Shown here one piece after another: positions 8,322 to 16,837 of a stretch of DNA of 64,000 bases. Below the pieces are notes generated by a model, which was not told where the DNA came from, searched no databases, and worked only from the letters and a program-made list of their open reading frames with translations. Made by a program: the position numbers and the translations under genes. The stretch spans positions 1-64,000 of the forward strand of contig CAZGJL010000002.1 of assembly GCA_964526665.1 (NCBI GenBank), read 5' to 3'. The number at the start of each line of letters is the position of its first letter. The stretch's first letter is position 1. The DNA is from M50B91 sp964526665. Lineage in GTDB: Bacteria; Patescibacteriota; Gracilibacteria; UBA4473.

Positions 8322-9683
8322 CTATCGTTCTCGAATTTTCGCTTCTCGTCTCAAAATTCCCAAAGCCCAAATAGCACGAGCCGGGTCGAGAAAGCAGGGG
8401 ATTCCGGCTTTTAACAACAATTCGGTTCCCTCTCGCACAGAGGATCCTCCCATGAAACACGTTACCAGGGGCGTGCCAGGGTATTTTTTATTAGCAGCAA
8501 TTATTGCTTCAGCAGATTCTTTTGCCTGAGTCATGGCTTGAGGCGAAAGCATTATCATGTAAGCATCAGCAGCATTGTTTTTCAGTAAGACTTCGAGGCT
8601 TTTTTCATACCGATCGGCACGTGCATCCCCAATAAGATCGACAGGACTGTGTACTTTTGTTGAAAAAGGAAGAACGTTATTGAGTTCGTTTTTTACTTCT
8701 TCGGAAAGATTCGCAATGTCCAAATACGGATCATCATCGATGGCATCTGTAGCAATTACCCCGGGACCTCCTGCGTTCGTAACAATTACGGTTCGTGCCC
8801 CTTTTGGTAATGGCTGACAACTACAAAGATGAGCAATATCAAAGAGTCGTTCTACACTTTCTGCACGAAAAACACCGGCTTCTTCAAGAGCTTCACAGAG
8901 ATTTCCTTCTTCTGATATTTCTGTTCCAGAATGCTGTTCTACAGCACTCCGACCAAGGGCGGTCGTTCCAGATTTATAGAGAATAACAGACTTCTTTTTT
9001 GAGAGTCGTGTCGCAATTTCCAAAAACTTCTTTTCATCATTAAATCGTTCCAAATAAAGAACAATAGCGTTTGTATCAGAATCATTTTCCAAGAATTCCA
9101 AACTCGCATTTTCATCCAGTTGAAGCTTATTTCCTAGGGAAATAACTTTCGAAAACCCAAAATGACGAAGCCCTGACCAATCACAAAGAGAGGATATGAT
9201 CGCTCCAGACTGCGATACGAGCGCCACGTTTCCTGCGGCGGGGAGAGTTCCCCCAAAGGAAGCATTAAGTTTCGCATGAGGATTTATTACTCCCAGACAA
9301 TTGGGCCCCATTATATGGAGATCATGTTTTTTGATAAGTTTTTTTAATTCTTCATCGAGAAGAGCGCCTTCTTTCCCCGTTTCTCCAAATCCAGCGGTAA
9401 TAATGACAAAGTTTTTTGTCCCATTCTCAGCTCCTTCTTGCACAATGCTTGGCACAATTTTTGCCGGAACAACAATTATGGCTAATTCAGCAGGAGAAGG
9501 TGTATCAGAAAGAGTTTTATACACAGGAATATCAAGAATTTTCGTTTCGTGTGGATTAATAGGAAATATTTTCCCAGGGAATTGTCCATCAATAATATTG
9601 CGAAGAACTTCGTGTCCCATTTTCCCAGAGGTTGCAGAAGCTCCAACTATTGCCACAGAGGCAGGAGAAAAAAATTCGTTCAT
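8322..9683 (-). CDS. ADP-forming acyl-CoA synthetase, alpha-like subunit
   Basis: 453 aa. It matches the alpha subunit of NDP-forming acetyl/acyl-CoA synthetases, which convert acyl-CoA + ADP + Pi to acid + CoA + ATP. An N-terminal CoA-binding Rossmann domain (SVAIVGASATSGKMGHEV, residues 8-25) is followed by succinyl-CoA-synthetase-like domains (GPNCLGVINP; VSQSGAIISSLCDW). The segment EQHSGTEIS keeps the His of the family's phosphohistidine loop. No beta (ATP-grasp) subunit is in the window, so a partner must be encoded elsewhere. Its ATG overlaps the TGA of the upstream gene. In a fermentative CPR cell it could supply ATP by substrate-level phosphorylation (inference). Confidence 0.85.
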   Translation of the reverse strand: MNEFFSPASVAIVGASATSGKMGHEVLRNIIDGQFPGKIFPINPHETKILDIPVYKTLSDTPSPAELAIIVVPAKIVPSIVQEGAENGTKNFVIITAGFGETGKEGALLDEELKKLIKKHDLHIMGPNCLGVINPHAKLNASFGGTLPAAGNVALVSQSGAIISSLCDWSGLRHFGFSKVISLGNKLQLDENASLEFLENDSDTNAIVLYLERFNDEKKFLEIATRLSKKKSVILYKSGTTALGRSAVEQHSGTEISEEGNLCEALEEAGVFRAESVERLFDIAHLCSCQPLPKGARTVIVTNAGGPGVIATDAIDDDPYLDIANLSEEVKNELNNVLPFSTKVHSPVDLIGDARADRYEKSLEVLLKNNAADAYMIMLSPQAMTQAKESAEAIIAANKKYPGTPLVTCFMGGSSVREGTELLLKAGIPCFLDPARAIWALGILRREAKIRER

Positions 9684-10084
9684 TTTTTTGAGAGTGATTG
9701 AATCGCGCGGATCAAGTCTCGACGAGCAAGATCAGCATGTGTGGCCGTTATCTTTATATTTGGTTCATGGGCAATACGATTGCGTAATCGGTGAGTCTTC
9801 CATATTTGCGCTTCATTTGGCATGCGTTTTACAAATTTTTTCACCACTTCTGCCGCACGTATTTTTTTTCTTTGTCTTTCCGGAATAAGTGAGGCAAGAG
9901 TCCACACAAATACTTTATGTGCCTCAAGTATTGCATGTGCGGGATCTAGTTTTTCAGTTTCTCGTATGTCTTTTATGGCACGGTGTGCAGTATGACTCGA
10001 AAGTTTTTTCCCGCGACGCATAACCAGCATCAGAATGAGTGATCCCACAAGGACAACGATAGCCAAAATAAGTTCTAAATTCAC
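9680..10084 (-). CDS. membrane-anchored HEPN-like protein
   Basis: 134 aa with one N-terminal membrane helix (about residues 4-22, LILAIVVLVGSLILMLVMRR) and a helical cytoplasmic domain. The segment RLRNRIAHEPN fits the Rx4H motif of HEPN-type domains, which are often RNases or nucleotide-binding helical bundles. The function here is unknown. The start is GTG, 6 nt downstream of a good promoter. Its TGA overlaps the ATG of the acyl-CoA synthetase gene, so the two are probably co-translated. The HEPN assignment is from the motif only. Confidence 0.6.
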   Translation of the reverse strand: MNLELILAIVVLVGSLILMLVMRRGKKLSSHTAHRAIKDIRETEKLDPAHAILEAHKVFVWTLASLIPERQRKKIRAAEVVKKFVKRMPNEAQIWKTHRLRNRIAHEPNIKITATHADLARRDLIRAIQSLSKK

Positions 10085-10090
10085 AAAAGA

Positions 10091-10119
10091 ATGATACTGG
10101 GTTAGGAAGGGTGGGGCAA
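10091..10119 (-). promoter_or_regulatory. leaderless-type promoter for the HEPN-like gene
   Basis: Reverse strand: TTGCCC (10119-10114), 17 nt, TATCAT (10096-10091), 6 nt, GTG at 10084. Confidence 0.6.
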
Positions 10120-10152
10120 TTTTTAATACACAGAGAACTTATTTTATGTATG

Positions 10153-10186
10153 AAAAAAACCAGAACTACACGATATGTAGTTCTGG
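10153..10186 (-). terminator. strong intrinsic terminator
   Basis: An 11-bp perfect stem (10160-10170 with 10176-10186, CCAGAACTACA/TGTAGTTCTGG), followed on the reverse strand by seven T. It lies about 35 nt beyond the small reading frame at 10218-10457 and shows that a reverse-strand transcript ends here. Confidence 0.8.
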
Positions 10187-10217
10187 GGTTTGTGACAGGC
10201 CGCTTGGTTCTTCTTTT

Positions 10218-10457
10218 TTACTTCTTTCGATCTCGTCCATGGTTCGTCAGGAGCATTTTTACCGAATGTAAAAGTTGTTTTTTATTTAAGAAACAAGCGT
10301 GGATGTTTCCCCTTCTGTCGACGGTGTAAAAGATATCGTTGATTTTTGGTGATAATCTTTTGTCCTTGTCAGACATTGATCCATAAATTTCATGCTTAGT
10401 GAAGCACGCACCTTGATCATTGGTAAAAAACCCAAAAATAAAATGTAAATCATTCAT
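10218..10457 (-). CDS. possible small protein in an otherwise empty interval
   Basis: 79 aa (MNDLHFIFGFFTNDQGAC...). I recognise no family. Support is contextual: codon use resembles neighbouring genes, the frame ends at TAA about 35 nt before the strong terminator at 10186-10160, and a TTGACA/TAAAAG promoter lies upstream (10655-10627). Against it, the leader would be about 165 nt with a hairpin, so the unit could instead be a non-coding RNA. The rest of 10085-10677 holds nothing else I can identify. Confidence 0.4.
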   Translation of the reverse strand: MNDLHFIFGFFTNDQGACFTKHEIYGSMSDKDKRLSPKINDIFYTVDRRGNIHACFLNKKQLLHSVKMLLTNHGRDRKK

Positions 10458-10626
10458 ATCGTTAAGTATTTGAAGTTAACCCTTCTCAACAGCGAGAAAG
10501 GGAAATAGAATTCCATTTCTTTGTGCTGAGAAGATAGTAGAGCCTGCGGTTTTCTCTTTAAGAATGAAGATCTCATCTGAAAGAGAAAATAAAAACCCTA
10601 CTGTTGATATGCAAAAGAACAGCAAC

Positions 10627-10655
10627 CTTTTACGTCATAACTCACCCCCTGTCAA
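10627..10655 (-). promoter_or_regulatory. promoter of the 10160-10620 reverse transcript
   Basis: Reverse strand: TTGACA (10655-10650), 17-nt spacer, TAAAAG (10632-10627). Transcription from about 10620 to the terminator at 10160 would give a roughly 460-nt RNA. Its leader can form a hairpin closed by CTTCTCA/TGAGAAG. Confidence 0.5.
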
Positions 10656-10677
10656 TCAAATTAAATAGCGAAGCTTT

Positions 10678-12339
10678 TTAATGCATTACTTTTAGATAAC
10701 ACTCTTTACACAAAATTCGCCCATCATATGTGCTCGGCCAAGATGTTTGAGTGTTGGTATTGCATTTTCCGCATGTCGTTTTTCGTAGCTTCCCATCAAA
10801 CGGAATCCAGTGAAAATTCTCCTGAATACGGTTCATATAGTATGTGTCGGGAAGGGGACATCTGATTTTTTTTGAAAACTGGATATCAGCATCAGAAATT
10901 TGAAACGGTTTTTTGAAAGCCGAGTCCCAGAATATTTTATGGGTTAATTCTTTCTCATTTATAATGTCCTCTGGCGAATCAGGAATTTCTGACACAGGAG
11001 AATAATTTTTATTTTCGCGCTCTATCACCTCGTCTACACGGAACCCCAGCTTGGCCTGTTTTTCTTCCGATAAAGGAAAATGGAATCTGGCGAGACTCTC
11101 GTCATATGGATGGGGCGCAAAATATCCAGGAAAAAAGACCCCCCACTCTTTCGTTTCTTGCATATGATGAATTATTTTTTCATGCAAAAGTTCATATTTT
11201 TCGGGAGAATACGCCTTATTGAAGATGTGATATTTTTTCCCGACCAATCCACAGCATCCAAAACAATTTTCACACTGGAAACAGTTGGCACAATAATCAC
11301 AAAATCGACTTTGATTAATAGAGAAGCTATTGCGACATTGATACACCTTGTCTTGCGCACCCGTACAATTAAAAATCATTTCTGTATTAAGCGCGACATC
11401 GACACAATCAAGACAATCTCTACTTTCTAGTCCGCCACGAAGGAAATTACAGCAGTCTTCAAGCTCATTCACAAAGAAACAGTTTTGTGCATTTTTTGAG
11501 TCCTCAATATTATCTCCAGTGCAGTTTTCAGAGTGCATTATGTGGGTACTACGAAAAAAGGCTTGTAACCGGATCATTTCCTTGAAAAATAGTTTTGCCT
11601 GGTCATAAAGTTTTCGTGACCTGAAGTTCCATTTTTGTTTTTGAACCATGAATTCTTCTTTTGTGAGCTGTTTGTTTCCAAAGCAATATTGTTTGTTTCT
11701 CAGATTGCAGCAAAAAAGACAGTCTGTGCAGTTTCTACAATCGAACAAAAAAGAGGAACTTTTGATATTTCGACAGTCTATACAATGGAGAGAGTCAAAA
11801 CAGTCAAAGCAGTTGGTGAGGTCGGCGCAGAGTTCGGAGTTTTTTGAATACGCACAAAAAGCAGAGTTTTTTTCAGAAAAAGATCGATAACAATGGCGAA
11901 TATCTTCTCCCCTGAGAACAGAATGAGAAAGATAGGCGTTCCGAGAAAACCAACAATCATCGGTATATTCGCAGTTTTCATTTCCCGCACCCATTTTGTG
12001 AGGAATGGGGCATTTTTGAAACAACTCCCATGCTTGCTCAAAAAACGGTTTTTCAAAATCAAAGTCAGCACTTGGTGGATCGGCATGTTTTTGCCACTCG
12101 TTTTTATGCCAGACGGGGTAGGGGCATTTTTCAGAAAAAGCAGAAATAATATTTTTTTTCGTTTTGTTGCAAATTCTTTTGTGCAGTGCCCAGTGTTGCC
12201 AAAAAGCAGAGAGGTGTCTCAATCTGATCCATGGAGCAGTTGTGGGAAGGTCAGAAAATCCCAATTTTTGTCTCAATTTTATTTCAGATTCAGAGATACT
12301 GAATTTTTCTTTAGAAATAGGACACGTAAAAGGAGTCAT
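10678..12339 (-). CDS. cysteine-rich protein with C-terminal zinc ribbon
   Basis: 553 aa with about 39 Cys. It has no signal peptide. After an N-terminal region with scattered CP motifs comes a central stretch (about residues 125-380) packed with NC, DC and CxxC steps (NCFDCFDSLHCIDC; CRNCTDCLFCC; CDYCANCFQCENCFGCC) at near-regular spacing, suggesting a repeat solenoid or a multi-metal scaffold. The C-terminus has CGKC...CKEC, a zinc ribbon. I know similar unnamed proteins from CPR genomes but no function. ATG at 12339 is chosen because a -10 box ends 8 nt upstream; the in-frame TTG before it is not needed. Confidence 0.75.
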   Translation of the reverse strand: MTPFTCPISKEKFSISESEIKLRQKLGFSDLPTTAPWIRLRHLSAFWQHWALHKRICNKTKKNIISAFSEKCPYPVWHKNEWQKHADPPSADFDFEKPFFEQAWELFQKCPIPHKMGAGNENCEYTDDCWFSRNAYLSHSVLRGEDIRHCYRSFSEKNSAFCAYSKNSELCADLTNCFDCFDSLHCIDCRNIKSSSFLFDCRNCTDCLFCCNLRNKQYCFGNKQLTKEEFMVQKQKWNFRSRKLYDQAKLFFKEMIRLQAFFRSTHIMHSENCTGDNIEDSKNAQNCFFVNELEDCCNFLRGGLESRDCLDCVDVALNTEMIFNCTGAQDKVYQCRNSFSINQSRFCDYCANCFQCENCFGCCGLVGKKYHIFNKAYSPEKYELLHEKIIHHMQETKEWGVFFPGYFAPHPYDESLARFHFPLSEEKQAKLGFRVDEVIERENKNYSPVSEIPDSPEDIINEKELTHKIFWDSAFKKPFQISDADIQFSKKIRCPLPDTYYMNRIQENFHWIPFDGKLRKTTCGKCNTNTQTSWPSTYDGRILCKECYLKVMH

Positions 12340-12347
12340 CAATTACT

Positions 12348-12376
12348 GATATAGCGAAAAATATACCAAAAAACAA
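12348..12376 (-). promoter_or_regulatory. leaderless-type promoter of the Cys-rich gene
   Basis: Reverse strand: TTGTTT (12376-12371), 17 nt, TATATC (12353-12348), 8 nt, ATG at 12339. Confidence 0.55.
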
Positions 12377-12508
12377 GAGAAAGAATGGTCAGAAAGAAGA
12401 AATTATTTTGAGAGTAATTTTTAAGGAAAAGAAAAACGGTCTCATTTTTAATCCCAAACGTCGTGAAACCACGGTCTCAGCGGGCAGAAAAAAATCTCTA
12501 AAAAAACC

Positions 12509-12536
12509 TTGACGTTTCCAGAATCATGGATACACT
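12509..12536 (+). promoter_or_regulatory. 16S rRNA promoter
   Basis: TTGACG (12509-12514), 16 nt, TACACT (12531-12536). The predicted start near 12543 gives a leader of about 175 nt before the mature 16S. The leader holds a 9-bp hairpin (12599-12607 with 12611-12619), a second stem around 12662-12682, and the palindrome at 12690. Confidence 0.65.
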
Positions 12537-12689
12537 CGCCCAGCTGTTTGGTCACAGATCAACCGGCAAAAAGCTCTTTTTCATTTCGGACGCAACTAGT
12601 AAGAACTTTTAGTTCTTACGCAAAAGCAAAATCAACGTCAATTTCTAAGTGAAATTTTTTATAGGATTTAGTAAAATCCTAATTTATAA

Positions 12690-12705
12690 CCAGAGTTAAC
12701 TCTGG
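12690..12705. repeat. 16-bp perfect palindrome upstream of 16S
   Basis: CCAGAGTTAACTCTGG, centred at 12697/12698 and ending about 15 nt before the mature 16S 5' end. It may be a processing stem in the pre-rRNA leader. No complementary copy is seen after the gene. Confidence 0.6.
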
Positions 12706-12719
12706 CCAAATCTTACTCT

Positions 12720-14198
<1,479 letters not shown>

Positions 14199-14204
<6 letters not shown>

Positions 14205-14238
14205 TCAATGGCAAAACGGGGTGAACATTTTTGTTCAC
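14199..14238 (+). other. hairpins at and after the 16S 3' end
   Basis: GCCATT-TC-AATGGC (14199-14212) folds exactly over the place of the missing anti-SD, and GTGAAC...GTTCAC (14221-14238) follows. They may guide 3' maturation of the precursor. Confidence 0.5.
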
Positions 14239-14317
14239 AAGCATTAAGTTAAAGTTGATTCTTAGTGTGTAACTACCCCTGGTCGCTGCGTCCGAGATGA
14301 AAGAGAGCTAATAAAAA

Positions 14318-14344
14318 GAAAGAGAGCGAAAGCTCTCTTTTTTT
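14318..14344 (+). terminator. 16S rRNA terminator
   Basis: AAGAGAGC (14320-14327), GAAA loop, GCTCTCTT (14332-14339), then a T-run. It shows that the 16S transcript ends without a 23S gene. Confidence 0.85.
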
Positions 14345-14392
14345 ATTAATAAAAATGTTTTATACTGATATAGTATTTTCTAATTTTATACT

Positions 14393-14932
14393 ATGGAACC
14401 AGTAGTTATGACCCTAGGAGGCGCACCTACAGAGGAAGCTTTCGGAGCAGGATCTCTCATGGCGGGAATGGGAATAATCATCCCTATTGCCTTGTGGGTA
14501 TTGATCATCGTTGCAATGTGCAAAGTCTATATGAAGGCAGGACGAGGATGGTGGGAAGCTATTATCCCCGTTTATAGTGCATTTATCTTTTTGAAAATTA
14601 TCAATAAGAGTTACTGGAATATTCTCCTTTTTTGTATTCCGATTGTGAATTGTATATTCGCAATTATATTTATGAGCCGACTCTCCAAAAAGTTTGGTTA
14701 TGGAAACGGGTTTACGATTGGGTTGTTCTTTCTGCCAATGATTTTCTTTCCTATTCTCGCATGGGGAAGTTCAGTATATATAGAGGAAGGAGAACAACAG
14801 GAAGTTGCACCAGCACCAGTTGAAACACCAGAAGAGGCAATAGAAATGCCTGCTGCACCAGTGGAGACATCAATGGATCCGCCTGTAGCAGAGCAGACAG
14901 AGCCGGAACCACCGGTCCCACCAAGTATGTAG
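14393..14932 (+). CDS. DUF5684-like small membrane protein
   Basis: 179 aa. Three membrane helices (about residues 25-48, 58-85 and 98-120) surround the motif YMKAGRGWWEAIIPVYSAFIF, matching the xAGKpGWaaiiPiYN signature of DUF5684-type proteins. The acidic, Pro/Ala-rich tail (residues 130-179, repeated PVET and EQTEPEPPVPP) is probably disordered and cytoplasmic. The function is unknown. Monocistronic, between the 16S terminator and its own terminator. Confidence 0.7.
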   Translation: MEPVVMTLGGAPTEEAFGAGSLMAGMGIIIPIALWVLIIVAMCKVYMKAGRGWWEAIIPVYSAFIFLKIINKSYWNILLFCIPIVNCIFAIIFMSRLSKKFGYGNGFTIGLFFLPMIFFPILAWGSSVYIEEGEQQEVAPAPVETPEEAIEMPAAPVETSMDPPVAEQTEPEPPVPPSM

Positions 14933-14954
14933 ATATTTTATTTTAGAAAAAAAA

Positions 14955-14988
14955 CGAAGGCCTTCTTTCTCAAGAAGGTCTTTTTTTG
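14955..14988 (+). terminator. intrinsic terminator
   Basis: A 9-bp stem (14959-14967 with 14972-14980; CCTTCTT/AAGAAGG core), TCTC loop, then seven T. Confidence 0.85.
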
Positions 14989-15001
14989 TTTTTCAAAGGA
15001 A

Positions 15002-15030
15002 TTGACATGTACAGAGATTTATATTAAAAA
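15002..15030 (+). promoter_or_regulatory. leaderless-type promoter
   Basis: TTGACA (15002-15007), 17 nt, TAAAAA (15025-15030), 7 nt, ATG at 15038. The TTG of this -35 box is in frame with the gene and could be mistaken for its start. Confidence 0.65.
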
Positions 15031-15037
15031 ATATTTG

Positions 15038-15463
15038 ATGAAAAATTTACAATCAATTCTTACAGTCCCAGAAATTCAGGAAGATATCGAAACCCTGAAA
15101 CGAGAAGACAACAGTGCCATTGAGGGGTTCACACAGGATATAGTAGATTTAATGGGAGCTAAGGACTGGGGAACATTTCTAGTTGAAGGTGATGAATGGT
15201 TTTGGATTTTAAAAAAGGAAAACGTCAAATTCTTTAACGAAAAAAAAATAGAGGAAAAAATAGAGGGAGTATTGAATGATTACTTTGATTTACCAAGACA
15301 ACAGGATGCCTCGATAAAATTAAAGATGTCACTGATAGCTTTGACAGCAAAAATAATGTTCGAGGCTCGTCTTGCCATTCACGAACTCACTCGTCCAGAG
15401 AGTGATAGTCCAGGAATTGGGAATGCTCCTCATTCGGAAGCAGCATATTTAGAATCTATGTAA
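15038..15463 (+). CDS. hypothetical protein
   Basis: 141 aa, acidic, mostly helical, no signal peptide. No family recognised. The start is set at ATG 15038 (MKNLQSILTVPEIQ) because a consensus promoter ends 7 nt upstream; an upstream in-frame TTG is part of that promoter. Monocistronic, with its own terminator. Confidence 0.65.
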   Translation: MKNLQSILTVPEIQEDIETLKREDNSAIEGFTQDIVDLMGAKDWGTFLVEGDEWFWILKKENVKFFNEKKIEEKIEGVLNDYFDLPRQQDASIKLKMSLIALTAKIMFEARLAIHELTRPESDSPGIGNAPHSEAAYLESM

Positions 15464-15493
15464 GAAAAAACCGTCTCGTGAGAGTCGGTTTTA
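15464..15493 (+). terminator. intrinsic terminator
   Basis: AAAACCG-T-CTC, GTGA loop, GAG-T-CGGTTTT, directly after the stop codon of the preceding gene. Confidence 0.7.
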
Positions 15494-15698
15494 ACCAGCA
15501 TGCCGTAGCTTTCGAAGTAAATCGTTTCCTGCGTTTTTGCAGGTGGGATATCTTACGCGACACTCACAAGTGCTGCAGATCAGAATTCCCTAGAAAAGGT
15601 GATGAGGAAAAAGATCTTCGAAAACCACGTACACTCCAGTACAAAGCAAATGTATTACGAACACATTTTTTCGTCAAAGAATTCATGTTGCGGAAGGG
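15494..15698. other. unassigned interval, possible structured RNA
   Basis: About 200 nt without a convincing gene. It looks less AT-rich than other gaps and has a small hairpin (CCTGC...GCAGG, about 15529-15544). I could not match it to tRNA, SRP RNA, RNase P RNA or tmRNA. Confidence 0.2.
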
Positions 15699-15726
15699 TT
15701 GAAAAAATGTTGTAAGAAAGTACACT
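15699..15726 (+). promoter_or_regulatory. leaderless-type promoter of ychF
   Basis: TTGAAA (15699-15704), 16 nt, TACACT (15721-15726), 7 nt, ATG at 15734. Confidence 0.7.
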
Positions 15727-15733
15727 CCTCTGG

Positions 15734-16837
15734 ATGAATTTGAAAATTGGCATTGTCGGGCTACCAAATGTGGGCAAATCTACGCTTTTTAACGCTCTTA
15801 CAGGAGCTAAGAATGCAGCGGCGGAGAACTTCCCCTTTTGTACTATAGATCCCAATGTGGGGATCGTAGCGGTACCAGATGACAGATTGGAGAAGTTGGC
15901 AGAAATAGTTTATCCAGAAAAGATTCAACACTCAGCGGTAGAGTTTGTAGATATTGCGGGTCTTGTCGCCGGGGCTTCTCAGGGAGAAGGACTGGGGAAT
16001 AAGTTTCTTTCTCATATTCGAGAATGTCAGGCAATTACTCATGTTTTACGTGATTTTGACGATGACAATGTTCATCATGTTTCTGCTCGAGTAAATCCAG
16101 CAGAAGATTTCGAGGTGATTTTGACAGAACTTATTTTGGCTGACCTAGAATCAGTGATACGACAGATTGATCGTACACAAAAAAAAGCACGATCAGGAGA
16201 CAAAGAAGCAAAAGAAGAGTTAGTCATTCTTGAGCAAGTAAAACCAGCGCTCGATGCAGGGAACTTAGCAAGCACCATTGAAGCAGATTTAGAAGAGGAA
16301 GAAATGGTGGTCTTGAGGGGCCTCCATTTATTAACGACAAAAAAATTCTTAATTGTCGCCAACACTTCTGAGAAGAATTTTGCTAACTGGGATGAGGCGG
16401 CATTTCGTACGAAATTGAGCGATAAATTTGCAGATGTTCCGGTTGTTCCGATTTGTGCTCAGACAGAAGCAGAATTGGGAGACTTGGAGCCAAGTGAGAG
16501 AAAGATGTTTCTCGAAGAACTTGGAGCAGAGAAGTCAGGACTGGAGGCATTGATTCAGAAGAGCTTTGAATTACTTGGTCTACAGAGTTATTTCACGGCA
16601 GGAGTGCAAGAAGTGAGAGCCTGGACTATTCGAAAAGGATCAACGGCGCCACAGGCGGCAGGAGAGATTCATACAGACTTTGAAAAAGGGTTTATAAAGG
16701 CGGATGTAATAGCGTATAACGATTACATTGCCAACAATGGTGAATCAGGAGCCAAGGATGCGGGAAAGATGCGAATGGAAGGAAAATCATACATCGTACA
16801 AGATGGCGATGTAATGCATTTTAAGTTTAATGTGTAA
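15734..16837 (+). CDS. ychF: ribosome-associated GTPase/ATPase YchF (OLA1)
   Basis: 367 aa, full length. P-loop GLPNVGKST at residues 8-16, DIAG (about 76), and the nucleotide-specificity loop NTSE in place of NKxD, the reason this family prefers ATP. The TGS domain and C-terminal signature (TAGVQEVRAW, then AAGEIHTDFEKGFIKADV) are present. YchF binds ribosomes and acts in stress and translation control. The start is fixed by the promoter 7 nt upstream. Its 3' end overlaps the convergent LOG-domain gene by 11 nt. Confidence 0.96.
   Translation: MNLKIGIVGLPNVGKSTLFNALTGAKNAAAENFPFCTIDPNVGIVAVPDDRLEKLAEIVYPEKIQHSAVEFVDIAGLVAGASQGEGLGNKFLSHIRECQAITHVLRDFDDDNVHHVSARVNPAEDFEVILTELILADLESVIRQIDRTQKKARSGDKEAKEELVILEQVKPALDAGNLASTIEADLEEEEMVVLRGLHLLTTKKFLIVANTSEKNFANWDEAAFRTKLSDKFADVPVVPICAQTEAELGDLEPSERKMFLEELGAEKSGLEALIQKSFELLGLQSYFTAGVQEVRAWTIRKGSTAPQAAGEIHTDFEKGFIKADVIAYNDYIANNGESGAKDAGKMRMEGKSYIVQDGDVMHFKFNV

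Noticed and set aside
14205..14320. Start of a 23S gene or a spacer tRNA after 16S
   Set aside because: Only about 115 nt with small hairpins precede a strong terminator; no tRNA fold and no 23S 5' motif.
15494..15698. tRNA, tmRNA, SRP RNA or RNase P RNA in this gap
   Set aside because: No T-arm, no GAGGAAAGTC-type P RNA core, no SRP GGAA loop and no tmRNA ends could be found.
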